DNA of 64,000 nt, from positions 1 to 64,000 of the forward strand of contig CALWHG010000005.1 of the NCBI GenBank assembly GCA_944380315.1, read 5' to 3'. The stretch's first letter is position 1. Each line of letters starts with the position of its first letter. The notes beneath the pieces were generated by a model that did not search any database, was not told the origin of the DNA, and was given only the letters and a program-made list of their open reading frames with translations. The position numbers were made by a program, and so were the translations under genes. The stretch comes from an uncultured Lachnospiraceae bacterium. GTDB taxonomy: Bacteria > Bacillota > Clostridia > Lachnospirales > Lachnospiraceae. Positions 42,432-51,647 of this stretch are shown piece after piece.

Positions 42432-44840
42432 ATGATACAGGTCATAAAGAGAGACGGGAAGATAGTCGATTTCAACCTGTCCAAGATAAGCGGAGCCATG
42501 GAAAAGGCCTTCAAGGCTACCGGCACCGAATATACTAACGATATACTGGAGCTCCTTTCACTCCGTGTCACAGCCGCCTTTCAGGAGAAGATAGCTGACG
42601 GCAAGATAGGCGTGGAGGATATACAGGACTGTGTGGAGCAGGTGCTCAACCAGGCCGGCTACACCGAGGTGGCAAAGGCATACATACTTTACCGCAAGCA
42701 GCATGAAAACATCAGAAATGTCTCTCAGACCGTACTTGACTATAAGGATGTCATAGACAACTACCTTAAGATAAACGACTGGCGTGTAAAGGAGAACTCC
42801 ACGGTCACCTATTCCGTGGGAGGACTGATCCTTTCAAACTCAGGAGCAGTCACAGCCAACTACTGGCTTTCAGAGATATATGACAAGGAGATAGCCGATG
42901 CCCACAGAAATGCGGACATACATCTCCACGATCTCAGCATGCTTACAGGCTACTGTGCAGGCTGGTCCCTGAAGCAGCTCATACAGGAGGGACTCGGAGG
43001 CATCCCCGGAAAGATCACCTCCTCTCCTGCAAAGCACCTTTCCACCCTCTGCAACCAGATGGTCAACTTCCTCGGCATCATGCAGAACGAGTGGGCAGGA
43101 GCTCAGGCCTTTTCTTCCTTCGATACCTATCTTGCACCCTTCGTCAAGATAGACAACCTGAGCTACAAGGAAGTAAAGCAGTGCGTACAGTCCTTCGTAT
43201 ATGGCGTAAACACACCTTCCAGGTGGGGCACCCAGGCGCCCTTCACGAACATAACCCTTGACTGGACAGTTCCTGCGGACCTTGCCGAGCAGTACTGCAT
43301 CATAGGCGGGGAGACCGTAGACTTCAAGTACAAGGATTGCAAGAGGGAGATGGACATGGTCAACAAGGCCTTCATCGAGATCATGATCGAGGGCGATGCA
43401 AACGGCCGCGGCTTCCAGTACCCCATCCCTACCTACAGCATAACCAAGGACTTTGACTGGTCAGATACCGAGAACAACAGGCTGCTCTTTGAGATGACTG
43501 CAAAGTATGGCACGCCCTACTTCTCAAACTATATCAATTCCGACATGGAGCCCTCAGACGTACGTTCCATGTGCTGCAGGCTCAGGCTGGATCTCCGTGA
43601 GCTCCGTAAGAAGGGCGGCGGATACTTCGGCTCAGGCGAGAGCACAGGCTCCGTAGGAGTTGTGACCATCAATCTTCCCCGCATAGCTTATCTTGCAAAG
43701 GACGAGGCAGACTTCTACAAGAGGCTGGACCACATGATGGATGTATCTGCCCGCTCACTCAAGATCAAGCGTGAGGTCATAACCAGGCTCCTGGAGCAGG
43801 GACTTTATCCTTATACAAAGAGATACCTGGGCACCTTCAACAACCACTTCTCCACCATAGGACTTGTGGGCATGAATGAGGCCGGACTCAACGCCAGCTG
43901 GATAGGCAAGGACATGACACATCCCGAGACCCAGAAGTTCGCAAAGGAAGTGCTCAATCACATGAGGACCAGGCTTTCCGATTATCAGGAGATGTACGGA
44001 GACCTTTACAACCTGGAGGCTACTCCCGCAGAGTCCACTGCCTACAGGCTGGCAAAGCACGACAAGAAGCATTATCCTGACATCATCACGGCAAATGAGG
44101 CCAGTGGAGTTCCCTACTATACCAACTCCTCTCATCTGCCCGTAGGATATACCTCAGACATCTTCGATGCACTGGATGCACAGGACGAGCTTCAGACCCT
44201 TTATACCTCAGGCACCGTATTCCATGCGTTCCTGGGAGAGAAGCTTCCTGACTGGCAGGCGGCTGCCAAGCTGGTAAGGACCATAGCCGAGAACTACAGG
44301 CTGCCCTACTACACCATCAGCCCTACCTATTCAGTATGCGCTGACCACGGATATATAGCAGGCGAGCATTTCACCTGTCCTACCTGCGGCAAGAAGGCAG
44401 AGGTCTACAGCCGTATCACCGGATACTACAGGCCCATCCAGAACTGGAACGATGGAAAGACCCAGGAGTACAAGGACAGGAAGGAATATGACGTGACCTC
44501 CTCCTACGAGCACAGGCATAAGCTCCACAGGGAGGCAGAGGAGATAGTGGCTTCTGCAAGGGAAAAGGATGCCGAGACCGCTCAGAGCGGAAGCATGAAG
44601 GACGGCCTTTACCTTTTCACTACCAGCACCTGTCCCAACTGCAAGGCTGCAAAGGAGCAGCTCAATGCAGCAGGAGTGGCATATCAGGTGGTGAATGCTG
44701 AGGAAAATGCTGACGCTGCAAGAAAGCTGCGCATCATGCAGGCTCCCACCCTCGTGAGGATGGATGCCGGCATCATAACCAAATATGCTGGACTCTCAGA
44801 GATCATAAAGTTTGTGGAGTCAGGTGTTAAAAAGCTCTGA
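42432..44840 (+). CDS. nrdD: Anaerobic (class III) ribonucleotide reductase with fused glutaredoxin-like domain
   Basis: The 802-residue chain has an ATP-cone at the N-terminus (MIQVIKRDGKIVDFNLSKIS), a large catalytic domain, a zinc site (Cys636, CPTC at 649-652) and the glycyl-radical loop RITGYYRPIQ with Gly664. It makes deoxynucleotides without oxygen. Residues ~723-802 form an extra thioredoxin/glutaredoxin-like domain with LFTTSTCPNCKAAKEQL (Cys734, Cys737) and a cis-Pro segment QAPTLV. This may supply electrons, as in NrdD forms that use redoxins rather than formate. The activase gene nrdG is not adjacent. Confidence 0.94.
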   Translation: MIQVIKRDGKIVDFNLSKISGAMEKAFKATGTEYTNDILELLSLRVTAAFQEKIADGKIGVEDIQDCVEQVLNQAGYTEVAKAYILYRKQHENIRNVSQTVLDYKDVIDNYLKINDWRVKENSTVTYSVGGLILSNSGAVTANYWLSEIYDKEIADAHRNADIHLHDLSMLTGYCAGWSLKQLIQEGLGGIPGKITSSPAKHLSTLCNQMVNFLGIMQNEWAGAQAFSSFDTYLAPFVKIDNLSYKEVKQCVQSFVYGVNTPSRWGTQAPFTNITLDWTVPADLAEQYCIIGGETVDFKYKDCKREMDMVNKAFIEIMIEGDANGRGFQYPIPTYSITKDFDWSDTENNRLLFEMTAKYGTPYFSNYINSDMEPSDVRSMCCRLRLDLRELRKKGGGYFGSGESTGSVGVVTINLPRIAYLAKDEADFYKRLDHMMDVSARSLKIKREVITRLLEQGLYPYTKRYLGTFNNHFSTIGLVGMNEAGLNASWIGKDMTHPETQKFAKEVLNHMRTRLSDYQEMYGDLYNLEATPAESTAYRLAKHDKKHYPDIITANEASGVPYYTNSSHLPVGYTSDIFDALDAQDELQTLYTSGTVFHAFLGEKLPDWQAAAKLVRTIAENYRLPYYTISPTYSVCADHGYIAGEHFTCPTCGKKAEVYSRITGYYRPIQNWNDGKTQEYKDRKEYDVTSSYEHRHKLHREAEEIVASAREKDAETAQSGSMKDGLYLFTTSTCPNCKAAKEQLNAAGVAYQVVNAEENADAARKLRIMQAPTLVRMDAGIITKYAGLSEIIKFVESGVKKL

Positions 44841-44862
44841 TGTATGATATGATCATCTTATG

Positions 44863-44897
44863 ACCGGTAGCCGATCGATATCGGCTGCCGGTTTTTT
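44863..44897 (+). terminator. Strong terminator after nrdD
   Basis: A 13-base stem, ACCGGTAGCCGAT (44863-44875) with ATCGGCTGCCGGT (44880-44892), loop CGAT, one T-G pair, followed by TTTTT. It isolates nrdD as its own unit. Confidence 0.92.
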
Positions 44898-44936
44898 CTG
44901 AATGAAGAAGGAGGCGGGCAGGAGCCCGGATAACAT

Positions 44937-45716
44937 ATGATACTGGCCATAGACATGGGAAATACCAACATAAAGATAGGCATGATATCCGATCGGGAGG
45001 GCAGCTCCATCAGAGAGGAGCGACTCATGACCGACCGCAACAAGACCAGCATGGAGTATGCCCTCATGATCACCTCCATCCTGGATTTTTACGGCATCAG
45101 CAAGAGGGACTTTGAGGGCGCGATCATATCCTCGGTGGTCCCTCCCCTTACAGGCGTGCTGGATACGGCGGTAAGGAAGGTGCTGGGGGTGGAGCCTCTC
45201 ATAGTAAAGGGCAGCATGAAGCTGGACATCAGCCTGGAAAAATTCCCCATACCTGACATACTGGGTGCGGATCTCATCATCGGTGCGGAGGCGGCATATA
45301 AGCTGTATGAGCCTCCGGTGGCGGTCATAAACATGGGTACTGCCACTACCATCACCGTCATAAGCAAGGAGGGGCGCTTTGAAGGCGGCCTCATACTTCC
45401 GGGCCTCAAGACCAGCATAGCCTCCCTGTCCCAGGGCACGGCCCAGCTGCCGGAGATAGATCTGAGCCGTCCAGGTGCCATCATAACCGTGGACACTACC
45501 GAGAGCATGCGCAGCGGCATCATATACGGCAATGCTGCTCAGCTGGACGGACTGCTCGGGCGCCTCGAGCAGGAGCTGGGGGAGAGCTGTACCGTGGTGG
45601 CCACAGGAGGGCTCTCAAGATTTGTCATACCCTACTGCAGCCACAAGGTGATCATGGACGACAAGCTGCTCATGAAGGGCCTGCTCATGCTTTACAATGA
45701 AAACAGGGCTTCTTGA
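44937..45716 (+). CDS. coaX: Type III pantothenate kinase
   Basis: The 259-residue protein begins ILAIDMGNTNIKIG, the phosphate loop of the ASKHA-type kinase, has LGADLIIGAEAAYKLY and VAVINMGTATTITVI, and later VVATGGLSRFVIP. CoaX phosphorylates pantothenate, the first step to coenzyme A, and unlike CoaA is not feedback-inhibited by CoA. It precedes prfC by 71 bases, where GGTAAA-C-TTTACC (45734-45746) forms a small palindrome. Confidence 0.94.
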   Translation: MILAIDMGNTNIKIGMISDREGSSIREERLMTDRNKTSMEYALMITSILDFYGISKRDFEGAIISSVVPPLTGVLDTAVRKVLGVEPLIVKGSMKLDISLEKFPIPDILGADLIIGAEAAYKLYEPPVAVINMGTATTITVISKEGRFEGGLILPGLKTSIASLSQGTAQLPEIDLSRPGAIITVDTTESMRSGIIYGNAAQLDGLLGRLEQELGESCTVVATGGLSRFVIPYCSHKVIMDDKLLMKGLLMLYNENRAS

Positions 45717-45787
45717 TAAAGCTGTCTTTTTCTGGTAAACTTTACCCATTGCGTTTACAAAAAGGAACATAAGAGGACCACAAGAGG

Positions 45788-47389
45788 ATGGATCAGAAGG
45801 ACAAGCTCAGAGAAGAGATACACAAAAGACGTACATTTGCGATCATATCGCACCCCGATGCCGGAAAGACCACACTGACGGAGAAGCTGCTCCTCTATGG
45901 AGGAGCCATAAATCTGGCTGGTACCGTAAAGGGCAGGAAGGCCCAGAAGCATGCGGTATCGGACTGGATGGATATAGAGAAGGAGAGGGGCATATCGGTC
46001 ACCTCATCTGCCATGCAGTTCCGCTACGGGGACAAGGTCATAAACATACTTGATACCCCCGGACACCAGGACTTTTCAGAGGATACCTACAGGACCCTCA
46101 TGGCAGCAGACTCTGCGGTCATGGTCATAGACGGATCGAAGGGTGTCGAGGCACAGACCATAAAGCTCTTCAAGGTCTGTGTCATGAGGGGCATCCCCAT
46201 CTTTACGTTCATGAACAAGTTCGACAGAGAGGCAAAGGATCCCTTTGAGCTTCTTTCGGATATAGAAGAGGTGCTGGGCATACATACCTGCCCCATCAAC
46301 TGGCCCGTGGGCTGCGGCAAAAACTTCAAGGGAGTATATGAGAGACAGAGCCGCAAGGTCATAACCTTCAAGGCCGAGCAGGGAGGTGCAAAGGAGCTGG
46401 AGACTCACGAATACGAAATCGATGATCCTTCCCTTTCCGACGTGCTTGGCTTCCAGAATCACGACAAGCTGCTGGAGGACATAGAGCTTCTGGACGGAGC
46501 AGCTGATGAGTTTGATCTTGACAAGGTCAGGAGAGGCCAGCTGTCCCCCGTATTTTTCGGATCGGCCCTTACTAATTTCGGAGTGGAGCCCTTCCTTCAG
46601 CATTTCCTGGAGATGACCACCACGCCTCTGCCCCGCATGAGCGATCAGGGGCTCATAGACCCTGTGGACGAAGCGTTTTCAGCCTTCGTATTCAAGATCC
46701 AGGCAAATATGAACAAGGCCCACAGGGACAGGATAGCATTCATGCGCATATGCTCAGGAGAGTTCGAGGCAGGCATGGAGGTCAATCATGTGCAGGGAGG
46801 AAGGAAGATAAGGCTGTCCATGCCGACCCAGATGATGGCTGACGAAAGACAGGTCATAGACAAGGCCTATGCCGGAGATATCATAGGAGTATTTGACCCG
46901 GGCATATACAGCATTGGAGATACCATATGCCTGTCGGATGCAAGGTTCCGCTATGAAGGCATACCTACCTTCGCTCCAGAGCATTTTGCCAGGGTGAGAC
47001 AGATAGATACCATGAAAAGGAAACAGTTCCTGAAGGGTGTCATGCAGATCGCCCAGGAGGGAGCCATCCAGATATTCCAGGAATTCAACACCGGCATGGA
47101 GGAGATCATAGTAGGAGTAGTCGGAGTTTTGCAGTTTGAGGTGCTGACATACAGGCTCAAAAGCGAGTATAATGTAGATGTGAGCCTTGAGCAGCTGCCT
47201 TACGAATACATAAGGTGGATCGAGAACCCCACAGAGGTCAATGTGGACAAGCTTTCGGGCACCAGCGACATGAAGAAGGTGAAGGATCTCAAGGGAGAAC
47301 CGCTGCTCCTCTTTGCTCACGAATGGAGCATAAAGATGGTGCTGGACCGCAACGAGGGCCTGAGGCTCTCAGAGTTCGGAAAAGCGTGA
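45788..47389 (+). CDS. prfC: Peptide chain release factor 3
   Basis: This 533-residue translational GTPase has G1 ISHPDAGKTTLTEK, G3 DTPGHQDF, G4 NKFD and the EF-G-like domains II and III. RF3 recycles RF1 and RF2 from the ribosome after peptide release and edits mistranslation. The start has GAGGA-type spacing (ACAAGAGGATG), with the ribosome site just before ATG 45788. It stands as a single gene with 51 bases before the peptidase. The segment KGRKAQKHAVSDWMDIEKER is specific to RF3 rather than EF-G. Confidence 0.96.
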   Translation: MDQKDKLREEIHKRRTFAIISHPDAGKTTLTEKLLLYGGAINLAGTVKGRKAQKHAVSDWMDIEKERGISVTSSAMQFRYGDKVINILDTPGHQDFSEDTYRTLMAADSAVMVIDGSKGVEAQTIKLFKVCVMRGIPIFTFMNKFDREAKDPFELLSDIEEVLGIHTCPINWPVGCGKNFKGVYERQSRKVITFKAEQGGAKELETHEYEIDDPSLSDVLGFQNHDKLLEDIELLDGAADEFDLDKVRRGQLSPVFFGSALTNFGVEPFLQHFLEMTTTPLPRMSDQGLIDPVDEAFSAFVFKIQANMNKAHRDRIAFMRICSGEFEAGMEVNHVQGGRKIRLSMPTQMMADERQVIDKAYAGDIIGVFDPGIYSIGDTICLSDARFRYEGIPTFAPEHFARVRQIDTMKRKQFLKGVMQIAQEGAIQIFQEFNTGMEEIIVGVVGVLQFEVLTYRLKSEYNVDVSLEQLPYEYIRWIENPTEVNVDKLSGTSDMKKVKDLKGEPLLLFAHEWSIKMVLDRNEGLRLSEFGKA

Positions 47390-47440
47390 TCATATAACCA
47401 ATAATTAGGTATAAAGGCCAGAGGCCAGGGAGAAAAAGCT

Positions 47441-48844
47441 ATGGAACTGAAGGAAAGATTTATAAAGTTTATGGATGAGCATGAGGCTGAGATGATAGAG
47501 GATGTAAAGACCCTCTGCCGTATCAACTCAGTAAGGGGAGCCTATGAGGTCGGAAAGCCCTATGGAGAGGGCCCCTACAATGCTCTTATGACAGCCATGG
47601 GCATATGTGAAAGGTACGACATGTCCACCACGAACTATGATGACTATGTGGTGACAGCCGATATGAATGACAAGGAGAGGGCTCTCGACATACTGGCTCA
47701 CATGGATGTGGTAGCCGGAGGAGAGGGGTGGACCGTGACTACTCCCTTCGATCCCGTTGTCAGAGACGGAAGGATATACGGCAGAGGTACCTCTGATGAC
47801 AAGGGTCCCGCAGTGGCAGCACTTTATGCCATGAGGGCAGTAAAGGAGCTTTCAGTGCCCGTGACTAAGGGCTGCAGGCTCATACTGGGCTCCGATGAGG
47901 AGAGCGGCATGAGTGACGTGAAGCATTATTATTCTGTGGAGAAGGAGGCGCCCATGACCTTCAGTCCCGATTCCTCCTTCCCCGTGACAAATGTGGAAAA
48001 GGGACATTTCCGTATGAAGCTCAGTGCCTCATTTGATAAGGAGGAGGCTGAGGCGGCTCTCATCGAGCTTTCAAGCGGCGACACCATAAACATAGTACCC
48101 GGAAGGGGCTATGCCATAGTCCGCGGACTTGATGATGACCTTATAAGAGAGTATGCGGAAAAGGTCGAGAAGGAGACCGGAGTCAGCTTTACCGTATCAG
48201 GAACGACTGAGGGACTTCGCATAGACGCAGAGGGACAGTCTGCCCATGCTGCACATCCTGATGACGGAAAGAATGCGGCCCTTGCGCTGCTCCATCTCAT
48301 CAACCTGCTGCCGCTTTCAGACTGCAGGCAGACAAGACTGCTCAAGAGCCTTGAGGAGCTTTTCCCCTACGGAGACAACAGAGGCAGGGCTCTCGGCATA
48401 GCTGTGGATGATGAGCTTTCAGGACCTACTACCGTGTCCGGGGACATACTGAGAGCAGATGCTGCGTCCATAAGCCTTGAGGTGGATTCAAGGACTGCGG
48501 TGGCTGCAGATGAGGACAACACCGAAAAGCCTGCCAGAAAGAGGGTGGCTGAGGCCGGATTTGAGCTTGACTGCGCCATGAGGCCTCCTCATGTGGTGGA
48601 TGGAGACTCTGATTTCGTAAAGACCCTGCTCCGCTGCTATGAGGACGTGACTGGACTCAAGGGGCATCTGGATTCCATGGGTGGAGGCACCTATGTCCAC
48701 GATCTTAAAAACGGAGTTGCCTTCGGAGCCGTGGCAGAGGGTACGGATACCAATATGCACGGAGCCGATGAGTTCATGTCCATAAAGGAGCTCAAGGATG
48801 CCGCAGTCATATTTGCGCTGGCCATCAGCGAGCTCTGCAGATAA
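47441..48844 (+). CDS. M20-family dipeptidase (PepV/Sapep-like)
   Basis: The 467-residue zinc peptidase shows the M20 metal motifs: LDILAHMDVVAGGEGW, YGRGTSDDKGPAVAALYAM, LGSDEESGMSDVKHY, and GGGTYVHDLKNGVAFG near the end. The insertion of a lid domain and the long form match PepV/Sapep dipeptidases, which release N-terminal residues from dipeptides including beta-Ala or D-amino acid types. It is cytoplasmic. A small membrane protein gene follows ten bases later, suggesting co-transcription. Confidence 0.92.
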   Translation: MELKERFIKFMDEHEAEMIEDVKTLCRINSVRGAYEVGKPYGEGPYNALMTAMGICERYDMSTTNYDDYVVTADMNDKERALDILAHMDVVAGGEGWTVTTPFDPVVRDGRIYGRGTSDDKGPAVAALYAMRAVKELSVPVTKGCRLILGSDEESGMSDVKHYYSVEKEAPMTFSPDSSFPVTNVEKGHFRMKLSASFDKEEAEAALIELSSGDTINIVPGRGYAIVRGLDDDLIREYAEKVEKETGVSFTVSGTTEGLRIDAEGQSAHAAHPDDGKNAALALLHLINLLPLSDCRQTRLLKSLEELFPYGDNRGRALGIAVDDELSGPTTVSGDILRADAASISLEVDSRTAVAADEDNTEKPARKRVAEAGFELDCAMRPPHVVDGDSDFVKTLLRCYEDVTGLKGHLDSMGGGTYVHDLKNGVAFGAVAEGTDTNMHGADEFMSIKELKDAAVIFALAISELCR

Positions 48845-48853
48845 GGAGAGCCT

Positions 48854-49156
48854 ATGGGAAGAGCAAGGACCAACGGCATGACGGCAGCTGCCATAGTCAT
48901 GAGCGCGCTTACGGTGCTGTTTGGCAGCAGCCTGCTCACGGCCTGCCTCTGCGGAGGACTTGGCATGACCTTCGCCATGCTTTCCAGGGATGAGGGCAGG
49001 CTGAGCATAGGAGCGAGGGTAGCCCTCATCATAAGCGTGCTGGGAGTCGTGGCCTCGGTCATCATCACCGTATATATGGTAAAGTCACTGATAGAATCAG
49101 GGGCTCTGGAATACTATATGCATATACTTGAGGATGAGCTGAGGGGCTACTACTGA
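48854..49156 (+). CDS. Small membrane protein of unknown function
   Basis: The 100-residue protein starts at ATG 48854 behind AAGGAGAG. It has two hydrophobic stretches, AAIVMSALTVLFGSSLLTACLCGGLGM and ARVALIISVLGVVASVIITVYMV, and a polar tail. The layout resembles small DUF4190-type two-helix proteins, but no motif is decisive. It lies between the dipeptidase and a DUF975 gene, both translated in the same direction with short spacing, so all three may form an operon. No function is claimed. Confidence 0.68.
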   Translation: MGRARTNGMTAAAIVMSALTVLFGSSLLTACLCGGLGMTFAMLSRDEGRLSIGARVALIISVLGVVASVIITVYMVKSLIESGALEYYMHILEDELRGYY

Positions 49157-49190
49157 TGAGGCAGCATGGACACCGGAGGACGGATATAAG

Positions 49191-49988
49191 GTGAAGATAA
49201 AGGATTATAAGGCGGCGGCCAGGAGGCTGCTGCGTGGAAAATACGGCATACTCATAGCCTCACAGTTCGTACAGTACATGGTCAGCTATACGGTGCTGAC
49301 AGTGGTGATGATCATATTTGGGTCTGCATTTGCCTTTTTTACTACGGACAATGAGGTCATGAAGGTCGTAACTGCCATACTTCTGGCTGTAAGCATCATA
49401 TTGGCAGTGCTGGTGAGCCTGTTTATGATTCTTGGACTCAATAAGCAGTATCTCAATATGTGCCGAAGGGGCTATGTGACCTTCTCTGATCTGTTTTATG
49501 CCTTCAGGCCCGGGGCTCATCCCATGAGATATGTATGGGTGTCCCTGTGCATGGGCCTTATGGTGGGCATACCGGGGCTTTTGCTGATATTCCTGGCGGT
49601 GCTTGGATCAGAGCTGGCTTTTGGCTCAGGGACAGTCGGCATGGTGGCAGGCAATCTGCTGTTTTATGCCTGGACCATATACATATGTGTAAGGTATGCA
49701 TTTGCATCCTTCATAGTCATAGACAAGCCTGAAAAGACAGTCATGGAGGCCCTGAAGCGCTCATCAAGGCTGACAAGGAAAAGGAGGCTTAAGCTGATCT
49801 GGCTGTTTGCCATAAGCTTCCTGCCCTGGTGCATCCCCCTGGTACTTACTCTGGGACTTGCGGCGCTCTGGATAACGCCCTATATATACACTACGATATT
49901 CCTCTTTTATCTCAGGGCAGAGCAGGAGGAATATCCTGAGGAAAGCTATGGTTCGGCAAGCACTGAGGATAAGGAGGTAACCCAATGA
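49191..49988 (+). CDS. DUF975-family membrane protein
   Basis: I accept GTG 49191 with GGAGGA at 49174-49179. The 265-residue protein begins KIKDYKAAARRLLRGKYGIL, the conserved start of DUF975, followed by about five membrane helices and a cytoplasmic segment EALKRSSRLTRKRRLKLIWLFAISFLPW. DUF975 proteins are widespread in Firmicutes and have no assigned role. The stop overlaps the nrdR start by four bases (ATGA), so a membrane protein and the NrdR repressor are co-translated. Confidence 0.83.
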   Translation: MKIKDYKAAARRLLRGKYGILIASQFVQYMVSYTVLTVVMIIFGSAFAFFTTDNEVMKVVTAILLAVSIILAVLVSLFMILGLNKQYLNMCRRGYVTFSDLFYAFRPGAHPMRYVWVSLCMGLMVGIPGLLLIFLAVLGSELAFGSGTVGMVAGNLLFYAWTIYICVRYAFASFIVIDKPEKTVMEALKRSSRLTRKRRLKLIWLFAISFLPWCIPLVLTLGLAALWITPYIYTTIFLFYLRAEQEEYPEESYGSASTEDKEVTQ

Positions 49989-50500
49989 AATGCCCCTATT
50001 GCAATGCTGAGGATACTAAGGTCATAGACTCAAGACCGGCAGATGACAATTCCTCCATAAGGAGGCGCAGGCAGTGTGAGGTCTGCGGGAAGCGGTTCAC
50101 TACCTATGAGAAGCTGGAGACCATGCCTCTCATGGTCATAAAGAAGGATGATTCCAGGGAGCCCTACAACCGATCAAAGATAGAGGCGGGCATCATATGC
50201 TCATGCCACAAGAGGCCGGTCTCCACAAAGCAGATCTCAAGGCTCATAGATGAGATAGAAAATGAGCTCTTTGCCATGGAGGAAAAGGAGATACCTACCC
50301 ATGTCATAGGCGAGAAGGTCATGACCAAGCTCAAGAAGCTGGACGAGGTGGCCTATGTACGCTTTGCATCGGTCTATCGGGAGTTCAAGGATGTCAATAC
50401 CTTCATAGAGGAGATAGGAAAGCTCCTGAGCTCCGGAAGCCACGGAGGCGAGCTTGCCGGCACGAAGGGCAAAGACGGCTCCAGGGAGGATGTGGAGTGA
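49985..50500 (+). CDS. nrdR: Ribonucleotide reductase repressor NrdR
   Basis: The 171-residue protein has an N-terminal zinc ribbon (MKCPYCNAEDTKVIDSR with Cys3/Cys6, and CEVCGKRF with Cys31/Cys34) and an ATP-cone beginning PLMVIKKDDSREPYNRSKI. NrdR senses dATP/ATP through the cone and represses ribonucleotide reductase genes. Its predicted target boxes are present before nrdD at 42319-42363, about 7.6 kb upstream in the same window. A C-terminal tail (SGSHGGELAGTKGKDGSRED) is longer than usual. It overlaps both neighbours by four bases. Confidence 0.96.
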   Translation: MKCPYCNAEDTKVIDSRPADDNSSIRRRRQCEVCGKRFTTYEKLETMPLMVIKKDDSREPYNRSKIEAGIICSCHKRPVSTKQISRLIDEIENELFAMEEKEIPTHVIGEKVMTKLKKLDEVAYVRFASVYREFKDVNTFIEEIGKLLSSGSHGGELAGTKGKDGSREDVE

Positions 50501-51024
50501 GTTCCAGTGCAGGCGGAGGCATTCGGAAGCTGTATCCTGGTGAGATGGCCGAAAGCGTATATGCCTATGATTTTGACGGGGCCCTTAAAAAGGGCATAAA
50601 GGGAGTGCTGTTTGACATAGACAATACCCTGGTTCCCCACGATGCGCCTGCCGATGACAGGGCCAGGGCACTGATGGAGGAGCTGAGGGCCAGGGGCCTG
50701 AGTCTTGGACTGGTGTCAAACAATCATGAGCCCAGAGTAAAGAGCTTTTCAGAGGCATGTGGAGGACTGGACTATGTCTTCCTTTCACACAAGCCGAAGC
50801 CGGATGCCTACCTGAGGCTGTGCCGCAAGCTAGGGCTCAGTGCCTCCCAGGTGATCTTTTTCGGAGACCAGCTCTTTACGGATATCTGGGGTGCAAACAA
50901 CGCGGGCATACACAGTATACTGGTGGAGCCTATAGACAAAAGTACGGATATACCCCGCATAAAGCTTAAAAGACAGCTGGAAAAGCCCATCCTTTGTCTT
51001 TACAAAAAAAGGTTTTTCCTATAA
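50497..51024 (+). CDS. YqeG-family HAD phosphatase
   Basis: GTG 50497 overlaps the nrdR stop. The 175-residue protein is a HAD hydrolase: GVLFDIDNTLVPHD holds the nucleophile Asp, LVSNNHEP the second motif, HKPKPDAY the Lys and VIFFGDQLFTDIWGAN the Asp pair. The pattern DIDNT is typical of YqeG (subfamily IIIA), a protein often near ribosome-assembly or aroE genes in Firmicutes, with unknown substrate. Here it sits between nrdR and efp. The gene ends in a T-rich, AT-rich gap before efp. Confidence 0.9.
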   Translation: MSSSAGGGIRKLYPGEMAESVYAYDFDGALKKGIKGVLFDIDNTLVPHDAPADDRARALMEELRARGLSLGLVSNNHEPRVKSFSEACGGLDYVFLSHKPKPDAYLRLCRKLGLSASQVIFFGDQLFTDIWGANNAGIHSILVEPIDKSTDIPRIKLKRQLEKPILCLYKKRFFL

Positions 51025-51089
51025 TATATTATATTGATTTTTTGCGTTTAGTAATATTTACATAAGTTCAACTGATTTGGAGGATCCAT

Positions 51090-51647
51090 ATGGTATCAGC
51101 AAGTGATTTCAGAAACGGTGTTACGGTAGAGATCGACGGACAGGTCATGCAGGTAGTCGAGTTCCAGCATGTAAAGCCTGGCAAGGGTGCAGCATTTGTA
51201 AGGACAAAGCTCAGGAATGTCATAAACGGTGGAGTTATAGAGACCTCCTTCAGACCTACTGAGAAGTTCCCTTCAGCTCGTATAGACAGGATCGACATGC
51301 AGTATCTTTACAAGGATGGCGATCAGTACAACTTCATGAACATGGAGACCTATGATCAGATGTCTCTTTCCGAGGATCTTTGTGGAGATGCCATGAAGTT
51401 CGTCAAGGAAAATGATACCTGTAAGATCTGCTCCTACAACGGCTCCGTATTTTCAGTAGAGCCTCCAATGTTCGTAGAGCTTGAGGTAACTGAGACAGAG
51501 CCCGGCTTCAAGGGCGATACTGCTACAGGCGCATCCAAGCCTGCTACCGTAGAGACAGGCGCTCAGGTCAGCGTGCCTCTGTTCGTAAACATAGGAGACA
51601 AGATCAAGATCGATACACGTACAGGGGAGTATCTGTCGAGGGTATAA
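51090..51647 (+). CDS. efp: Elongation factor P
   Basis: The 185-residue protein starts behind TTTGGAGGATCC. It has the KOW-like domain [22 protein letters not shown], where Lys of PGKGAA is the position modified in many EF-Ps, then two OB domains ending GEYLSRV. EF-P helps the ribosome make Pro-Pro bonds. No modification gene (epmA or ymfI) is close. Codon use is mildly biased to highly expressed codons. Its TAA is followed directly by ATG of argS, so the two are coupled. Confidence 0.96.
   Translation: MVSASDFRNGVTVEIDGQVMQVVEFQHVKPGKGAAFVRTKLRNVINGGVIETSFRPTEKFPSARIDRIDMQYLYKDGDQYNFMNMETYDQMSLSEDLCGDAMKFVKENDTCKICSYNGSVFSVEPPMFVELEVTETEPGFKGDTATGASKPATVETGAQVSVPLFVNIGDKIKIDTRTGEYLSRV

Noticed and set aside
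45734..45746. GGTAAA-C-TTTACC palindrome before prfC as an operator
   Set aside because: Short, with no nearby promoter of quality and no other copy noticed; not enough to claim regulation.
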